NCBI RefSeq assembly: GCF_003597395.2 | Contig: NC_133770.1 | Location: 12,297,656-12,361,655, forward strand | From: Chelonoidis abingdonii | Lineage: Eukaryota; Chordata; Testudines; Testudinidae | Direction of reading: 5' to 3' | DNA length: 64,000 nucleotides | In this document: piece by piece, positions 10,020-21,384 of the stretch | Layout: each line of letters begins with the position of its first letter | Numbering within the stretch: position 1 is the first letter of the stretch | The notes under the pieces: model-generated | What the model was told of the DNA's origin: nothing | The model's database searches: none | What the model saw: the letters and a program-made list of their open reading frames with translations, nothing else | Made by a program: the position numbers and the translations under genes

Positions 10020-10943
10020 TAGCCACAGGGGAACTTAGACAGGAAAGGAGAATATTTACTGCCAGGATGGGCTCCATCTTAAGCACAGTGGAACCAGACT
10101 GCTGGGACAGAAAGTTAACAAGGTTTGAGGGCTTATTTAAAGGAGGAGCATGAGGGTTTCAGTTAGGAAAAGGTGGTTTGTATCGGGTACTACAGGGGGA
10201 GGGCAGAAGTTACAACTGGAGTAGAGGAAGGCCAGGTTAAGGTCACAGAGGTACCTCCCATAAAAATAGCAGGTTGTCCCAAATACATTGTTTTCTATCT
10301 GTGCAAGCTGGGAGGGGGGGAATATTCTGATGACTTGTCCATAGGCAGCTAAGACCACAACTATGGTTGGCTAGTAAGAAAATGTGGTTGTCTCAATTTT
10401 GTCTCATTCTCTCAGGTAAATGAAAATGAAATATTGTTGCTGCTGTCGTTGCCTAAAGGGATCGCTCTGCCTTCTGCTTCCTCTCTCTTGATCTACTTTG
10501 TCAAAGTTTCTCATTTTTATGCCCTTGTGTTTAGTGTGACAGACACTCCCTTATCTGCATGCTTAGTTTTTGTCCTTTAATATAAATTAAAATGTCATTG
10601 CCACTACCAGGCTGAGACTGAGACAGAACTGAGGTAAGACTGTGTAATAATTTGTTTCAATCTTGAGTAAAAAAATCCAAAAATAACATTGTGGATAATG
10701 CCCACATAATCTGAAATCTATAGATTGACACTAAACTGTTTGACTTTCTGGCAAAAACAGCTTCTTTTGACCTTTCTGATGTGGTCTCAAGCTTACAAGC
10801 ATTATCCCCTGTTTTTAAAACTAAAGTCCACTGTCTCTGCTTAGTTGGCCACTTCAAAGGCTCTAAACATTGCTACAAAGCCTACTGTAGCTTGGCTGAG
10901 AACTAAACTGTTGCCTTTCTGGCAAAATAACTGCCTTTGGTTC
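10020..10943. other. no gene recognised
   Basis: Frames of 66-73 codons only. A 25-base phrase ending TTTCTGGCAAAA occurs twice (near 10729 and 10902), suggesting an old local duplication. Confidence 0.4.
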
Positions 10944-11717
10944 AACAAGGACAAGTGCAGAGTCCTGCACTTAGGATGGAAGAATCCCATGCACTGCTAC
11001 AGGATGAGGACCAACTAGCTAAGCGGCAGTTCTGCAGAAAAGGACCTGGGGATTACAGTGGACGAGAAGCTGGATATGAGTCAACAGTGCGCCCTTATTG
11101 CCAAGAAGGCTAATGGCATAGTGGGCAGTATTAGTAGGACCATTGCCAGCAGATCAAGGGGAAGTGATTATTCCCCTCTATTTGGCACTGGTGAGGCCAC
11201 ATCTGGAGTATTGTGTCCAGTTTTGCGTCCCCCGTTACAGAAAGGATGTGAACAAATTGGAGAGAGTTCAGCACAGGGCAATGAAAATGATTAGGGGGCT
11301 GGGGCACATGACTTATGAGGAGAGGCTGAGGGAACTGGTCTTATTTAGGCTGCAGAAGAGAAGAGTAAAGGGGGAATTTGATAGCAGCCTTCAACTACGT
11401 GAAGGGGGTTCCAAAGAGGCTGGAGCTAGGTTGTCCTCAGTAGTGGTAGGTGACAGAACAAGAAGCAATGGTCTCAAGTTGCAGTGGAGGAGGTCTATAT
11501 TGGATATTAGGCAAAACTATTTCACTATGAGGGTGGTGAAGCACTGGAATGGTTACCTAGGGAGGTGGTGGAATCTCAATTCTTAGAGGTTTTTAAGGCT
11601 CGCTTGACAAAGCCCTGGCTTGGATAATTTGCTGGGGGTTGGTCCTGCTTTGAGCAGGGGATTGGACTAGATGACCTCCTGAGGTCTCTTCCAACACTAA
11701 TCTTCTATGATTCTATA
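10944..11717 (+). mobile_element. CR1 LINE, 5'-truncated
   Basis: A 774-bp sense CR1 segment: the last ~200 codons of ORF2, a short 3' untranslated region with GGTCCTGCTTTGAGCAGGGG, then GGACTAGATGACCTCCTGAGG and the tail TTCTATGATTCTATAT. The reverse transcriptase core is missing through 5' truncation. The sequence is well preserved, so it is a comparatively young insertion. Confidence 0.95.
11058..11586 (+). pseudogene. CR1 ORF2 C-terminal region, frameshifted
   Basis: A first frame carries LDMSQQCALIAKKANGIVGS from 11058. After a shift near 11145-11180, the frame at 11143-11586 continues LVRPHLEYCVQFCVP, VNKLERVQHRAMKMIRGL, YEERLRELVLFRLQKRR and FTMRVVKHWN. These blocks, in order, are the thumb and C-terminal region of CR1 ORF2. 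At least one frameshift is present and the polymerase active site is absent, so it cannot encode an active enzyme. Confidence 0.92.
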
Positions 11718-13601
11718 TCTGACTATAGTTAAAAAGCCCAGATCCAATCTCTCTTTGAAACTGGATTAGACCAGAGTGCATTAATGTACTGTTAATGCAT
11801 GACAGCAGGATACCCACAGGCAGCTAGAGCATGACAGGCTAGTGCAGAGTATATTAACACCCTAGCTTGCTGCAAATTTAAAGTAGACAAGTCCTTAGGC
11901 TCAGCTCATCTGTGTACGTGTCCCTGATCCTGCCTCCTTCTCCCAAAGTATTATAGTGTGGCTCACGTAAGTTAGAACCACCCACCAACCCTGTGACTGG
12001 TGTCTCCGTTTTATTGCTCCACTTTGCCCCTCTCCCTTTCATGCCTTCCCCCTCTGATTGCAAGCCCACTTTTATTGCTTTTCTTTCCACTGCCTCCCTG
12101 ATAAATGCCAGCTCAGTGGAGCCAATCCCAGCTTCCTCTGTTGTCCTTGCCTGACCTTTTCCTTGCCCAGATAGTTATCCCATTTGTCCTGTGCCCTTCT
12201 CAGCAACGGAGATTTTTCCCAGCCTGGATCATCTCTAATTTTTATCATTCTATGGTAAAAGTTGGACTTCAAAAAAACAATGCATTTAAACAATGTCCTT
12301 TAAAATTAAAAGTTCACCATTTATCTGCCTCTGGAGGACACAATCTATTTAGAAAAGTACAATTTAGATGTGCATTAGCTGCTCACTGAGGAATACCATG
12401 ATGATGTGACTTCCCTTCATATACCTTTGAAACTGCTTAAACATCCCAAATTCATTTGTATCAAATGCTGTTTTCAGCACAATGTAAAATAGCTCTGGAC
12501 AAACTATACCAGTTAATGGTACCAAAGAGAAATCTGTCATGTAGAGAAACAAACTAACACAAGAATGTAAATGCACGTCAACAACTTCCACCTATGTCAT
12601 CTTTACCACTGGGCTGGCAAATAGCAAAGAGCCACCAAACGTAATGAAACATTGAGATCACCATTCAAATGGCTCTGCTGGGCTGAACATGGCTAACTGA
12701 ATTATGAGTTGCACTTAGGACATTGAAGCATAGATTATAGTTGGAACAGAAAATGATCTCAATTCAAGTGTCCTGGGCATCTGGAATAAAAGCGGGAAGA
12801 GATGTGGGGCAAGTTTCTACCCTGGGATTTTGACTGGTAGTTTATTCTCCCTACAGATACAACTGTTTTCATGGTTGTAGGGAATAAGAGTAAGAGAAGA
12901 CTAGAGCTACTCAGCATCTAAGAACTGAGTTTTGCCCTGTTCCTATAAGAAGTTGTACCCTAATTTAAAGGAATTCAAACGGTAGTGGGAGTTGGGTGGA
13001 GAGTCGTTGACATTGATGGACTGGCGAGCATGCAAGAGGTGGGAAGAGGGATCAGTGCACGGTGTTGAAGGAGCTGAGGTCATGGTTAGAGAGGGAATGC
13101 AGATATTAAGAGATTAGAGAAGGAGCAGCATTTAGTGAAGGCAAGATCAAGTGGGTGGCTGTTTTGTTGAGTGGGGGAAGCTGAAAGTCAAACAAGGAGG
13201 TGAATGTAAGAATCTTGGGCACCTTACTCACCAGGGGACCTAAATTGGTACACACACTAGGTATCTAGCTGAGACTTTAGGTATCTAACATTAATTAGAA
13301 CATTTGGCCCATGTCTGTACATGTTTCAGCCTATGGTTCAGTGCACCATGGGACAGAACTTTAGAGGGAATCTTCCAATAATTCTTTGTTTCACGGGATG
13401 AAAAGGAACAGTCCACAGGCAGGAATAATAGTGGTAACACTGATAATGCAATAGCGCATTGACTATGGTGGTATATATGAAGACATGGACCCTGCCCACA
13501 GTGCTTAAAACATAACATGTTCACAGCACCCAGTGGTATCCACAAGGGAAATATAAAGTGTATGTAAAAAGTGGTTTGAAATTTCTATCTAGGTGTGGGG
13601 A
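11718..13601. other. no gene recognised
   Basis: Frames of at most 94 codons without recognisable motifs. The stretch 13000-13210, purine-rich with GAGGTCATGGTTAGAGAGG and AAGATCAAGTGGGTGG, resembles an old L2-like interspersed repeat, at low confidence. Confidence 0.4.
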
Positions 13602-14585
13602 TGTCATGGTATAATTCCCCACTCTGAACCTTAGCGTCCAAGAGATGGGGTACCAGCATGAATTCCTCTAAGCTTGATTACCAGCTTAGGACCTGTAGCG
13701 CTGCCACCAACCAGAAATTCCAGTGCCTGGTACACTCTGGTCCCCCCAAAACCTTGCCCGGGGAACCCCAAGACGCCAGACCCTCTGGATCTTAATACAA
13801 GGGAAAGAAAACCTTTCCCACCATGACTCTCCCAGGCTTCCCTCCCTGGGTTACCCTGGAAGATCACTGTGATGTCCAACTCCTTGAATCACAAAACAGA
13901 GCGGAAAAGTTTACGCTTTCCTCTCCTTTCTTCCCACCTCCCAGACTCTCCCTGAGAGAGAAGTATCAACACAGAGCGAAAATTAACCTTCCTTCTCCCC
14001 CTTCCTCCTTTCTCCCCACCAAGTCCTGTGAATCCAGACCCAGTTCCTGGGTCTCACCAGAAAAAAAAATCAGGTTCTTAACAGAAAAGCTTTTAATTAA
14101 AGAAGGAAAACAGTAAAAAATTATCTTGTAAATTAAATGAATAGTTACAGGGCTTTCAGCTATAGACACTGGGAATAGCCTCCCAGCCTAAGTATACAAG
14201 TACAAATTAAAATCCTTTCAGCAAAATACAAATTTGAACTCCTTCCAGCCTAATACACATTTGCAAATAAAGAAAAACAAACATAAGCCTAACTCGCCTT
14301 ATCTACCTATCACTTACTATTTTGAGCACATAAGAGCCTGTATCAGGGAGATTGGAGAGAAACTTGGTTGCACGTCTGGTCACTCTCAGCACCCAGAGAG
14401 AACAACCACCAAATTCTAACGGCACACACAGAAACTTCTCTCCTTCAAGATTTGAAAGTATCCTGTCCCCTGATTGGTCCTGTGGTCAGGTGACAGCCAG
14501 GCTCACTGATTTTGTTAACCCCTTACAGGCAAAAGAGACATGAAGTACTTCTGTGCTATTAACTCTTACTTATCTGTTTATGACA
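13602..14585 (-). mobile_element. solo LTR, family A, with 5-bp target duplication
   Basis: On the minus strand the element begins TGTCATAAACAGATAAGTAA and ends TATACCATGACA, and it is flanked by a perfect GGGGA duplication (13597-13601 and 14586-14590). Length 984 bp, TG...CA ends, a 5-bp duplication and the absence of adjacent internal sequence define a solo LTR left by recombination between two LTRs. A second copy of the family lies at 33025-33812 in the opposite orientation. The TAATTAAAAGCTTTTCTG region (complement near 14080-14100) is a candidate promoter or polyadenylation segment. ERV versus Ty3/Gypsy origin cannot be decided without internal sequence. Confidence 0.93.
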
Positions 14586-14621
14586 GGGGAGTACAGGAGT
14601 GTTTGAGGGGATGGGTTTGAA

Positions 14622-14783
14622 TACCATGGGTATGTGCATTAAAGCCCTGATCTCAGCTGCAGCCTTTCGGTACAACCAGAATATCAGTAAATATACTAAA
14701 TCACATTCCATTATTTACTGATATTCTGTTTGTATCTAAAGCCTGCAGCTAAGATTAGGGCCTTAATGCACATACCGCTGGTA
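14622..14783. mobile_element. short foldback element
   Basis: The left arm TACCATGGGTATGTGCATTAA pairs with the complement of TTAATGCACATACCGCTGGTA, and pairing continues through GCAGCTGAGATCAGG-type and ATATTCTG/CAGAATAT blocks to a centre near 14700. The whole 162-bp unit is a hairpin. It abuts MIR-like sequence that begins immediately at 14784, suggesting insertion at or next to that repeat. No transposase or clear target duplication was seen. Confidence 0.85.
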
Positions 14784-14995
14784 AGAGACAGCCCCTGCCC
14801 CAAAGAATTTACAGACTAGACAAGACAGACCAAGGGTGGGAGATCAGAATGATCATAGTCTCTGTTTTACAGCTTGGGAAGTAAGGCACAAAGAAATTAA
14901 ATGATTTGCTCACTCAGTGAGTCATGGGCAGTGCCAGGAACTGCGCTGAGTCCTATGCCAGTGCTTCAACCACAAAGTCCTACATCCTCTCTGTT
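14784..14995 (-). repeat. MIR/L2-related fragment
   Basis: CAGCCCCTGCCCCAAAGAATTTACAGACTAG, then CTGTTTTACAGCTTGGGAAGTAAGGCACAAAG, CATGGGCAGTGCCAGGAACTG and a degenerate tRNA-like end near 14980. Reverse orientation. Confidence 0.65.
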
Positions 14996-15246
14996 CTGTA
15001 CCTACTTCCCTACTTGCACCCAATAATAAGCTTTCTGAGCCAGCTGGTTTAACAAACCTTAAGTCCATATTGAAAGTTAATCATGCCTGGTGCTGGCACC
15101 CCACCTACCATCGAAGCTGCCTTTAATCCTTCCATATTTATTTTTTATTTGTAATTGTTCAACAAAAACTAAGAAAAAATTTAGTAACAAGCCATTGATT
15201 ATTCATCGTCCCTCGAGTGCTTGGGCACCCGAATTACACAGCACTG

Positions 15247-15601
15247 CAGGGATCGGCAACCTTTGGCACGCGGCTTGCCAGGGTAAGCACCCGGCTTGCG
15301 AGGGTAAGCACCCTGGTGGCCCAGGCTAGTTTGTTTACCTGCCGCATCCACAAGTTCGGCCGATCGCAGCTCCCACTGGCTGCAGTTTGCTGCTCCAGGC
15401 CAACTGGAGCTGCGGGAAGCAGCGCGGGCCGAAGGATGTGCTGGCTGCCGCTTCCTGCCACCCCATTAGCCTGGAATGGCAAACTGCGGCCAGTGAGAGC
15501 TGCGATTGGCCGAACTTGTGGATGCGGCAGGTAAACAAACCCTTCCGGCCTGCCAGGGTACTTAACCTGGTGGGCCGCAGGCCAAAGGTTGCCAATCCCC
15601 G
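15247..15601. mobile_element. hAT-type foldback element with target duplication
   Basis: The left end CAGGGATCGGCAACCTTTGGC and the right end (complement CGGGGATTGGCAACCTTTGGC) are inverted repeats, and most of the 355 bp is palindromic, including TGTTTACCTGCCGCATCCAC against its complement. The flanks CAGCACTG (15239-15246) and CAGTACTG (15602-15609) give an 8-bp duplication with one mismatch. A 20-bp direct duplication (CGGCTTGC.AGGGTAAGCACC, 15273-15313) breaks the symmetry of the left arm. GC-rich, non-autonomous; the frames inside are palindrome shadows. Confidence 0.9.
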
Positions 15602-16430
15602 CAGTACTGTTTCTGTTCCCTACATGGAGAGTGAAAACTATATAAACAGCAGATAGTGTTGCCAGTTTATCAGGAGTCACAATATGGTGCTTTTCCTAAA
15701 TCTCCAGCTCCTGGAGTCATGTGTTTATGTGAGAATCTCAGCTTCTATTTTAAAAAAAGGATGCTATAAAAGAAAAGGGCTTGGGTTCATAAGATAGGCT
15801 AAGATTTGGACCCATTCTTATTTCTTCTGAATTTGTCCACTCTGACTTAATAAAGACCTTTCCCATATATATTTTTATTAGCTTTCTTTTTCCAACTTTG
15901 AAATTCAGTGTGAATATATGTTTCCAGCATTTTTGGACTATGCTTACCACTTCGTAAATTGTCCAGAAATTATAACTGCACTCAGATGGTCTTTACAAGT
16001 TCATGATATCAGCAGGATTAGTTAAAGTGCTTTACTTTTTTTCTCCCTCCCAAATAATTCTGAGATCAGACAGCTCACTGCCATAAATTTCATACAGAAA
16101 ATGTAATGAGGCTGGAGCAAGAGATGGGAAATGCTTAAGTCTGACAATGGAAATTTGGCACTCCTTTTGATTTTGAACTGAATATGTCCTCTAGAGTCCA
16201 TTATCTCATTTTATTACAGTCTCAGTTAAAAGCAATAAATACCTTTGAATTCAGACTTTTGGAATCACTTTACATAATATTGGAAAGAAAGAAATATTTG
16301 AGGATTTGGATGGAATCTTACTTTTATCCTAGCCTATGCCAGAATACAGCACAAAAGCCACAATTTTTCATGCATCTCCTTAACTCATGAAATTAGGTCT
16401 TGTTTCTCCTCTTACTGTTAAATGACAAGA
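15602..16430. other. no gene recognised
   Basis: AT-rich, frames up to 68 codons, no repeat identified. Confidence 0.4.
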
Positions 16431-16580
16431 GTTTGTACTTATCCCTTTTCCATCGATAGATCCCAAAGTGCTTTATCAAAGATAGGTAAACATCACTATT
16501 CCCATTTTGCAAATGGAGAAATGGGGGCAAAGAGCGGCCACTGTCTGCTGTGGGTCACACAAAGCAATTCAAGACCAGTG
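16431..16580 (-). mobile_element. MIR-like SINE fragment
   Basis: GATCCCAAAGTGCTTTATCAAAG, CACTATTCCCATTTTGCAAATGG and AGAAATGGGGGCAAAGAG keep the reversed CORE-SINE order. Confidence 0.7.
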
Positions 16581-17456
16581 TGGAACAGAAACCAAAGAGT
16601 TCAATTTACCATTGTACCATTCCAGGTTTATACTCGTGGAACTATTGGAATCAGCCACTGGTTCCATTGTAATGGTGCTAGGCTGACATAAAACAGGAGT
16701 AACATGTTGGTGAATCAGGCTCAACAGCTGCTTGGACTCTCCTTTAAAAGACTGGGCCTCCAGCCTCATTCTTTTGTATCATTTTTATTTCCGTGTTTAC
16801 CTCTGGATGTGATGAATTCCTGGATCAAATTGTTCTCGTTATTTTAGTAGGGCACAACCATGCTATTAATAGCAAGATGCCAACCCCTTTTAATGTTTCA
16901 CTAGAAAAACCTTTCAGTGAGGTGAAAATGTACAAAAATGGTAATTGCAGGGGAAAAATGTGTGCAGTGGTGAAGACATTGGCCTACTTTGAATGTTAAA
17001 TCTTTGTTGAACTGTTTGAGTGACATTTAGACCACTTCACTTTGGGCAGTTTTTCATTGTGTTAGTTATCAGGGCATAGCCTATCTGTAGGAAAATGTAG
17101 TTTCAATGTGCTTTGCATTTGGACACAGGATTTTTTCTGTAACTTCCTGCTTACAACCAGGGCGAGCATATGTTTGTTTCTGTACCCAGCTCCAGACACG
17201 TGTACTTCTCGGTTGAGGGGAACAGAGATCACTTTGGTCTCTGATCTTCCATTTTTCTTGGGAAAGTTGATCCTAAAGTCATCAAGAACAATGAGTTTAC
17301 AGGGCTCCCTTCCCAAGTATTGAAAAATCGTGAGTTGTGCACCTCAAAATAATGAGATTTTTAAAAATAAGTCCCTCATAGCAACAGGCTTTTGCATATC
17401 TCCCATTCAGAAAGATAAGATAAAAAACAAATAACCCTGTGGCAGAAGCTGCCACC
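16581..17456. other. no gene recognised
   Basis: Frames of up to 84 codons, including one overlapping pair at 17062-17323, with no recognisable domain. Confidence 0.4.
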
Positions 17457-18300
17457 TTCAAAACAGAAGAACGGTGTGATGGGGTGCAACTCACCACTCC
17501 AGTGCCTCCTGCTGGCTGTCACGGGGATTAGCTCTTCTCACCAGTGCACTCTCTTCTGATGGTGCCTCACCACTGTCACTTCTGCTCTGGGACCAACATC
17601 CCTCCCAGGACTGTGGTGTTCTCTTCAGCAACACAGCCCTCCGGTCAAGTTTCTTCATGACTGTGGTGATGGGGGCCAGGGAGGGACCCAGGCCCACCCA
17701 CTACTCCAGGTCCCAGCCCAGGGACCCTGTAGATGGCTGCCACTTGCTGTGTCCCCTCCGACTCCTCTGCAGATCCCCCCGGGCCACATCCCTGCAGCCC
17801 CAGAACACTCTTTGCCCTTTCCTCAGGGTCTCAGCCTGCAGATCCCTGCAGCCTACCAGGAGCTGCCTTTAGCTCCCTGGGTCTCTGCCTGCAGCACTGC
17901 TCTGTCCGGGGTGCTTGCTGCCTTCAGCCTGCAAGGCAGCCTGTCAGCCACCCTTCTCAAGCTCCAGGGAGTGACTTCCACTGCTTTGTTCTGCAGCCCT
18001 TCTTATATGGGCCAGCCCAGCCCTGACTGGCAGCTCCTCTCATCCCCTCTCTGATTGGCTGCCTCCTGCACAGCCTCCTAATAGCTCTATTAACCCCTTA
18101 GATCCCAGTGTGGGGCAGGTGCCCCCTCACAAACGGCCATATTGGGTCAGACCAACGGTCCATCTAGCCCAGTATCCTGTCTTTCACCAGTGGATGGTAG
18201 CAGATGCTTCAGAGGGAGTGAATAGAACAGGGCAATTATCAAGTGATCATCCCCTGTCGTCCAGTCACAGGATCTGGCAGTCAGAGGTATAGGGACAGCT
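17457..18300 (-). mobile_element. CR1 LINE 3' end split by an LTR
   Basis: The right part (18132-18300) reads CCATATTGGGTCAGACC, AACGGTCCATCTAGCCCAGTATCCTGTC and CAGAGGGAGTGAATAGAACAGG, the complement of a CR1 3' untranslated region. The last bases of its tail (AACAGAAGAACGG, to 17474) lie on the far side of the LTR at 17475-18131. Joining the two across the LTR restores a normal CR1 end. Confidence 0.85.
17475..18131 (-). mobile_element. solo LTR, family B, with 5-bp target duplication
   Basis: On the plus strand the unit starts TGTGATGGGGTGCAACTC and ends GCCCCCTCACA, so the LTR reads TG...CA on the minus strand. The flanks AACGG (17470-17474) and AACGG (18132-18136) are identical. In LTR orientation a CCAAT box (complement of GATTGGCT near 18052-18060) precedes a TATA-like element (complement of CTTATATGGGCC near 18002-18013). 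No internal retroviral sequence is attached. The 657-bp length suits a retroviral LTR, and the GC-rich plus-strand frames here are incidental. Confidence 0.92.
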
Positions 18301-19159
18301 TGGATAACCCTTATATCAAGAAGGGGAAAATACCAATGTGGTGGGTGAGACATGAAACTCCTGAGGTAGCGAATGGAGAACAACAGTGTCCTGATGTACA
18401 TGGGGCATGAAGCATAAATGCGGACTGAGGACTGTGAGTGGAGAAGGTGATCTGCAGGGGGCAGAGAGAGCAAACCCAAGCTCCATATGAGACCAGCGGA
18501 ACATTTTCGCCAGCACGCTCATTGCCAGCCTTGCAGGTGTCACCTTCACATACCCTCAGGTATCTCTGTTCCAGCTGTTTTCCTTGACACCACCGTCCAG
18601 TCCAAGGGGCTGGAGTCTCCAGTCCACCAAGGTCACATTGTGCTGCTCACATGGCACAAAGTCAACTTAAATGGCCAGAGATTCCCATTAGAGAACGTGT
18701 AGGAGGAATCTCTGCCAGTGCAAGATGGCAAACATGGCTTTGATGCCTCCTGGACCAGCTCTACTTCTGGCTCCATTGCCTCCTATGCTAGAAGCCTCCT
18801 CCCTGGCATCATGGAAGAGACAGGGCCATGGCAGCATGACTCTCCACTGTGCCCAAGTCTCATGGAGTTAGGTCCTTGAAGGAACCTGTAAATTAAAATC
18901 CCCACCACCACCACCGCAGCTTTGACTTGTGCTGGGGCCAGGCAGCTGAGAATCAGGGAGCTCCCACCAGCCTCCCCTGCTCCTGAGCTGAGTGTGGCTG
19001 CAGTGGACAATCATACCCAGGATGTTTGCTTCACCGACTGTTGGTCGCCAAGGTCCCGGCACACACATAAATGTGCCTCTCCTCCCCCGCCATCCATAAG
19101 AGACTCAGAAGTCTCATTCATCAGCTCCCAGTATACAGCTGTAGCAGGGTCATAGTGAT
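18301..19159. other. no gene recognised
   Basis: GC-moderate with frames up to 77 codons. A CCACCACCACCACC run is at 18903-18917. Nothing resembles a known exon. Confidence 0.35.
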
Positions 19160-19378
19160 AAATAACCCCTTGTATTTATGCAACATCCTTCATCCATGGA
19201 ACCTGAAACACTTTACAAAGGGGGGTGGGGGGACTGCACTTTACAGATGGGGTAGTTGAGGTGCAGAGAGAATAAGTGACTTGTACAGCGTCACACAACA
19301 ATCCACAGGAGAATGAGGAGTAGAACCTAAGTCATCTAACTCCCAGCTTTGTGCTCAATACACTTTACTACACCTGCC
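19160..19378 (-). mobile_element. MIR-like SINE
   Basis: CTTGTATTTATGCAACATCC, CTGAAACACTTTACAAAG, CTTTACAGATGGGGTAGTTGAGGTGCAGAGAGAATAAGTGACTTG in pieces, TCACACAACAATCC, and a degenerate tRNA-like end follow the reversed CORE-SINE order. A G-rich run at 19219-19232 interrupts it. Confidence 0.75.
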
Positions 19379-19649
19379 CTGATGTACTGTAAGTTGAAAA
19401 CAGCTTCCGTGTATCACTGCATTTCTCTGTCCATTTACTTGTGTCTTTCTAAATGCTGCAGTTTTGATCTGACCTGCAGTCTGCTCCCTCTTTGATATTC
19501 CTAAGGCACTTTTTCATTGTTGAATACAATATTCTTTGTTTCTGTCAGGTTTAAAGCAATGCTGTCAACATGTTTATGCTTCAGCACGAACCTTCCTGAA
19601 AGGAAGAATGTATCCTATGACATCCCCATAGGTTGCTGTTAAAGCTCAG

Positions 19650-19970
19650 AAAATGTTTAATGAAACTTTTTGTTGGTATTTTGTTGGAAAAATGCCATTT
19701 TGTTGAAACCAAAACATTTTGCGGAGATGTATCAATTTTGAGGAAGTTTTCTGAAGTCCAGTTTGGACTCTATGGGCAATTTGAGAGAAAGAGAGAGAGA
19801 CACTAATTGAAACGCTGATCTTTCTGTTCTGAAAATGAACGTTTTGACACAATTCTGTTTTGTTAAAACTTTTGAAAGGTTTTTTTTTCCCCCTTCAGAA
19901 TGAAAAGAAATTCTGAAACCTCAAAAGTTGTTCCAATATGGAATTTCTATTCCCTGGCCAGCTCTAGTTA
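19650..19970. repeat. dispersed AT-rich repeat ending CTGGCCAGCTCTAG
   Basis: T-rich text (TTTTGTTGGAAAAATGCC, AAACCAAAACATTTTG) ends with TCCCTGGCCAGCTCTAG, the same terminal motif as the right end of the element at 45731-46125. It is probably a diverged member of that inverted-repeat family. It carries a short GA-rich run at 19784-19801. Confidence 0.5.
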
Positions 19971-21111
19971 GTATGATATTTTCCGTAACAAAGAGCAACC
20001 ATATAATTTCAGTCAAAATTATCTTTATTGTATATTAAGAAAACACCAAACAAGAAGGAACAAAAGTAATGTCTCCCAGAGAGAGAAGTGTGTTTCTTTG
20101 CTGAATTGGTCTGTGCTGAACTGTATACAAAAATGCTAGTTGGTTCTGTAGAGAGATTTTATGTCAATGCAAGGAAAATTGGACGTGGTACTATTTATGA
20201 ACTGGTCTTGAAACAACCAACATATTGTTCAGCGATCAAAAATTCCCTCACTTGTTAACAATCTGTGAGCAGTAACAACCTTAGCTGGTTTTGAACAAGT
20301 AAGCTACAGTAATTAAGAAAATCTCCACAGTTAATTATTATTCCTCCCGCAATTTTTTATATTGTTTCTTTTTGTTTCAAATGTGAAGGTACCATGGGAG
20401 CCTATTTCTATTGCCAAAACTAATGATGTACATTAAAGTACACCCTAAAGGAATTCAAATATATGTTACTTGGTTCTGTGATAACGTCATCATTAAAGTG
20501 GAGACAAACTGCTAATATTCGAGCATGCCAATATGAGCCATAGAAACCCCACTCGTCTGCATATAAAAATGAGCATGAGCAGATGTAATTATAGCATTTA
20601 GAATTGGTTCTACAGGGAGTTCTCAAACGGTAGCAAGCTTTGTTATTGCCATTCATTACTGAGGCCTTTTGTTAAATGCATGAAGGAAGCCATAATTACT
20701 AAGTGCTCAGCAGGCTGGAGATTACAGCTATTGCAGAAATACTAGGACCCCTTACAAAAGAAAGGAATAAAATCCTTTTTCTTCCAGTGTATGGGTTTAT
20801 TCTGCAAAAAAAATCACAGAGTCATCAGGGAATGAAGGCCTGGAACCAAAGTTATCTGTACTCCATTCCCACTTACAGCACCAACAGGTAACATGCTTCT
20901 GGTGAGTTGAGTTTTTTGTTAGCTGACTGTGAACGTTCAGCTCTAGCAGGTTTGGTTCTCCTTCACCTACACCAATTGACTTCAGTGAAGTTACTCTCCA
21001 TTTATACATTTCTATGGGAGCGGAGAATCAGGACTTGTGGTTTTGGTTCTCTGCTTATTAGACAGCATACAAACTATAACGATTGCTGCAACAGGAAACA
21101 GACCTGAGGCC
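19971..21111. other. no gene recognised
   Basis: AT-rich, frames up to 78 codons. CACCAATTGACTTCAGTGAAG at 20970 is of ancient-repeat character. Confidence 0.4.
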
Positions 21112-21228
21112 TGAATTTGCAACACCTTACTTAGATAAGTCGTCCTTAATCAATTAAGTTTCAGTGGGACTATTCGGATGAGTAAGAATTACTGACCTGA
21201 GAGGGTTTACAGGATCTAGCTCGTAACG
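21112..21228. repeat. ancient palindromic repeat, degenerate
   Basis: CCTGAATTTGCAACACCTTACTTAGATAAG on the left is a diverged inverted copy of GGATGAGTAAGAATTACTGAC and GGGTTTACAGGATCTAG on the right, around a TTTCAGTGGGACTATTC centre. Confidence 0.45.
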
Positions 21229-21291
21229 TTGTAGCAGAATAGCTTGACAAATCACAAAACTGGAAGAAATTTTGAAGCTACTTTAAGGCCC

Positions 21292-21384
21292 CTGCGTCTG
21301 AAGAAGTGGGTATTCACCCACGAAAGCTCACACTCCAAAACGTCTGTTAGTCTATAAGGTGCCACAGGATTCTCTGCTGCTTTT
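21292..21384 (+). mobile_element. Penelope-like element 3' end
   Basis: GCGTCTGAAGAAGTGGG, TATTCACCCACGAAAGCTCAC, GTCTGTTAGTCTATAAGGTGCCACAGG and TTCTCTGCTGC match the 3' end of the turtle Penelope family seen at 38882-40907. Only the non-coding tail was inserted. The hammerhead-like core is listed separately. Confidence 0.8.
21298..21325 (+). ncRNA. hammerhead-like ribozyme core
   Basis: CUGAAGA fits the conserved CUGANGA box, followed by a perfect 6-bp hairpin GUGGGU/ACCCAC with loop AUUC, then GAAA. Downstream, GCUCACACUCC is a damaged stem III and cleavage region. Penelope-like elements are known to carry hammerhead ribozymes. A convincing stem I was not seen, so activity is doubtful. 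Confidence 0.5.

Noticed and set aside
10729..10930. Duplicated TTTCTGGCAAAA phrase as a transposon target or inverted repeat
   Set aside because: Only about 25 bases are shared and in direct orientation; there are no ends to define an element.
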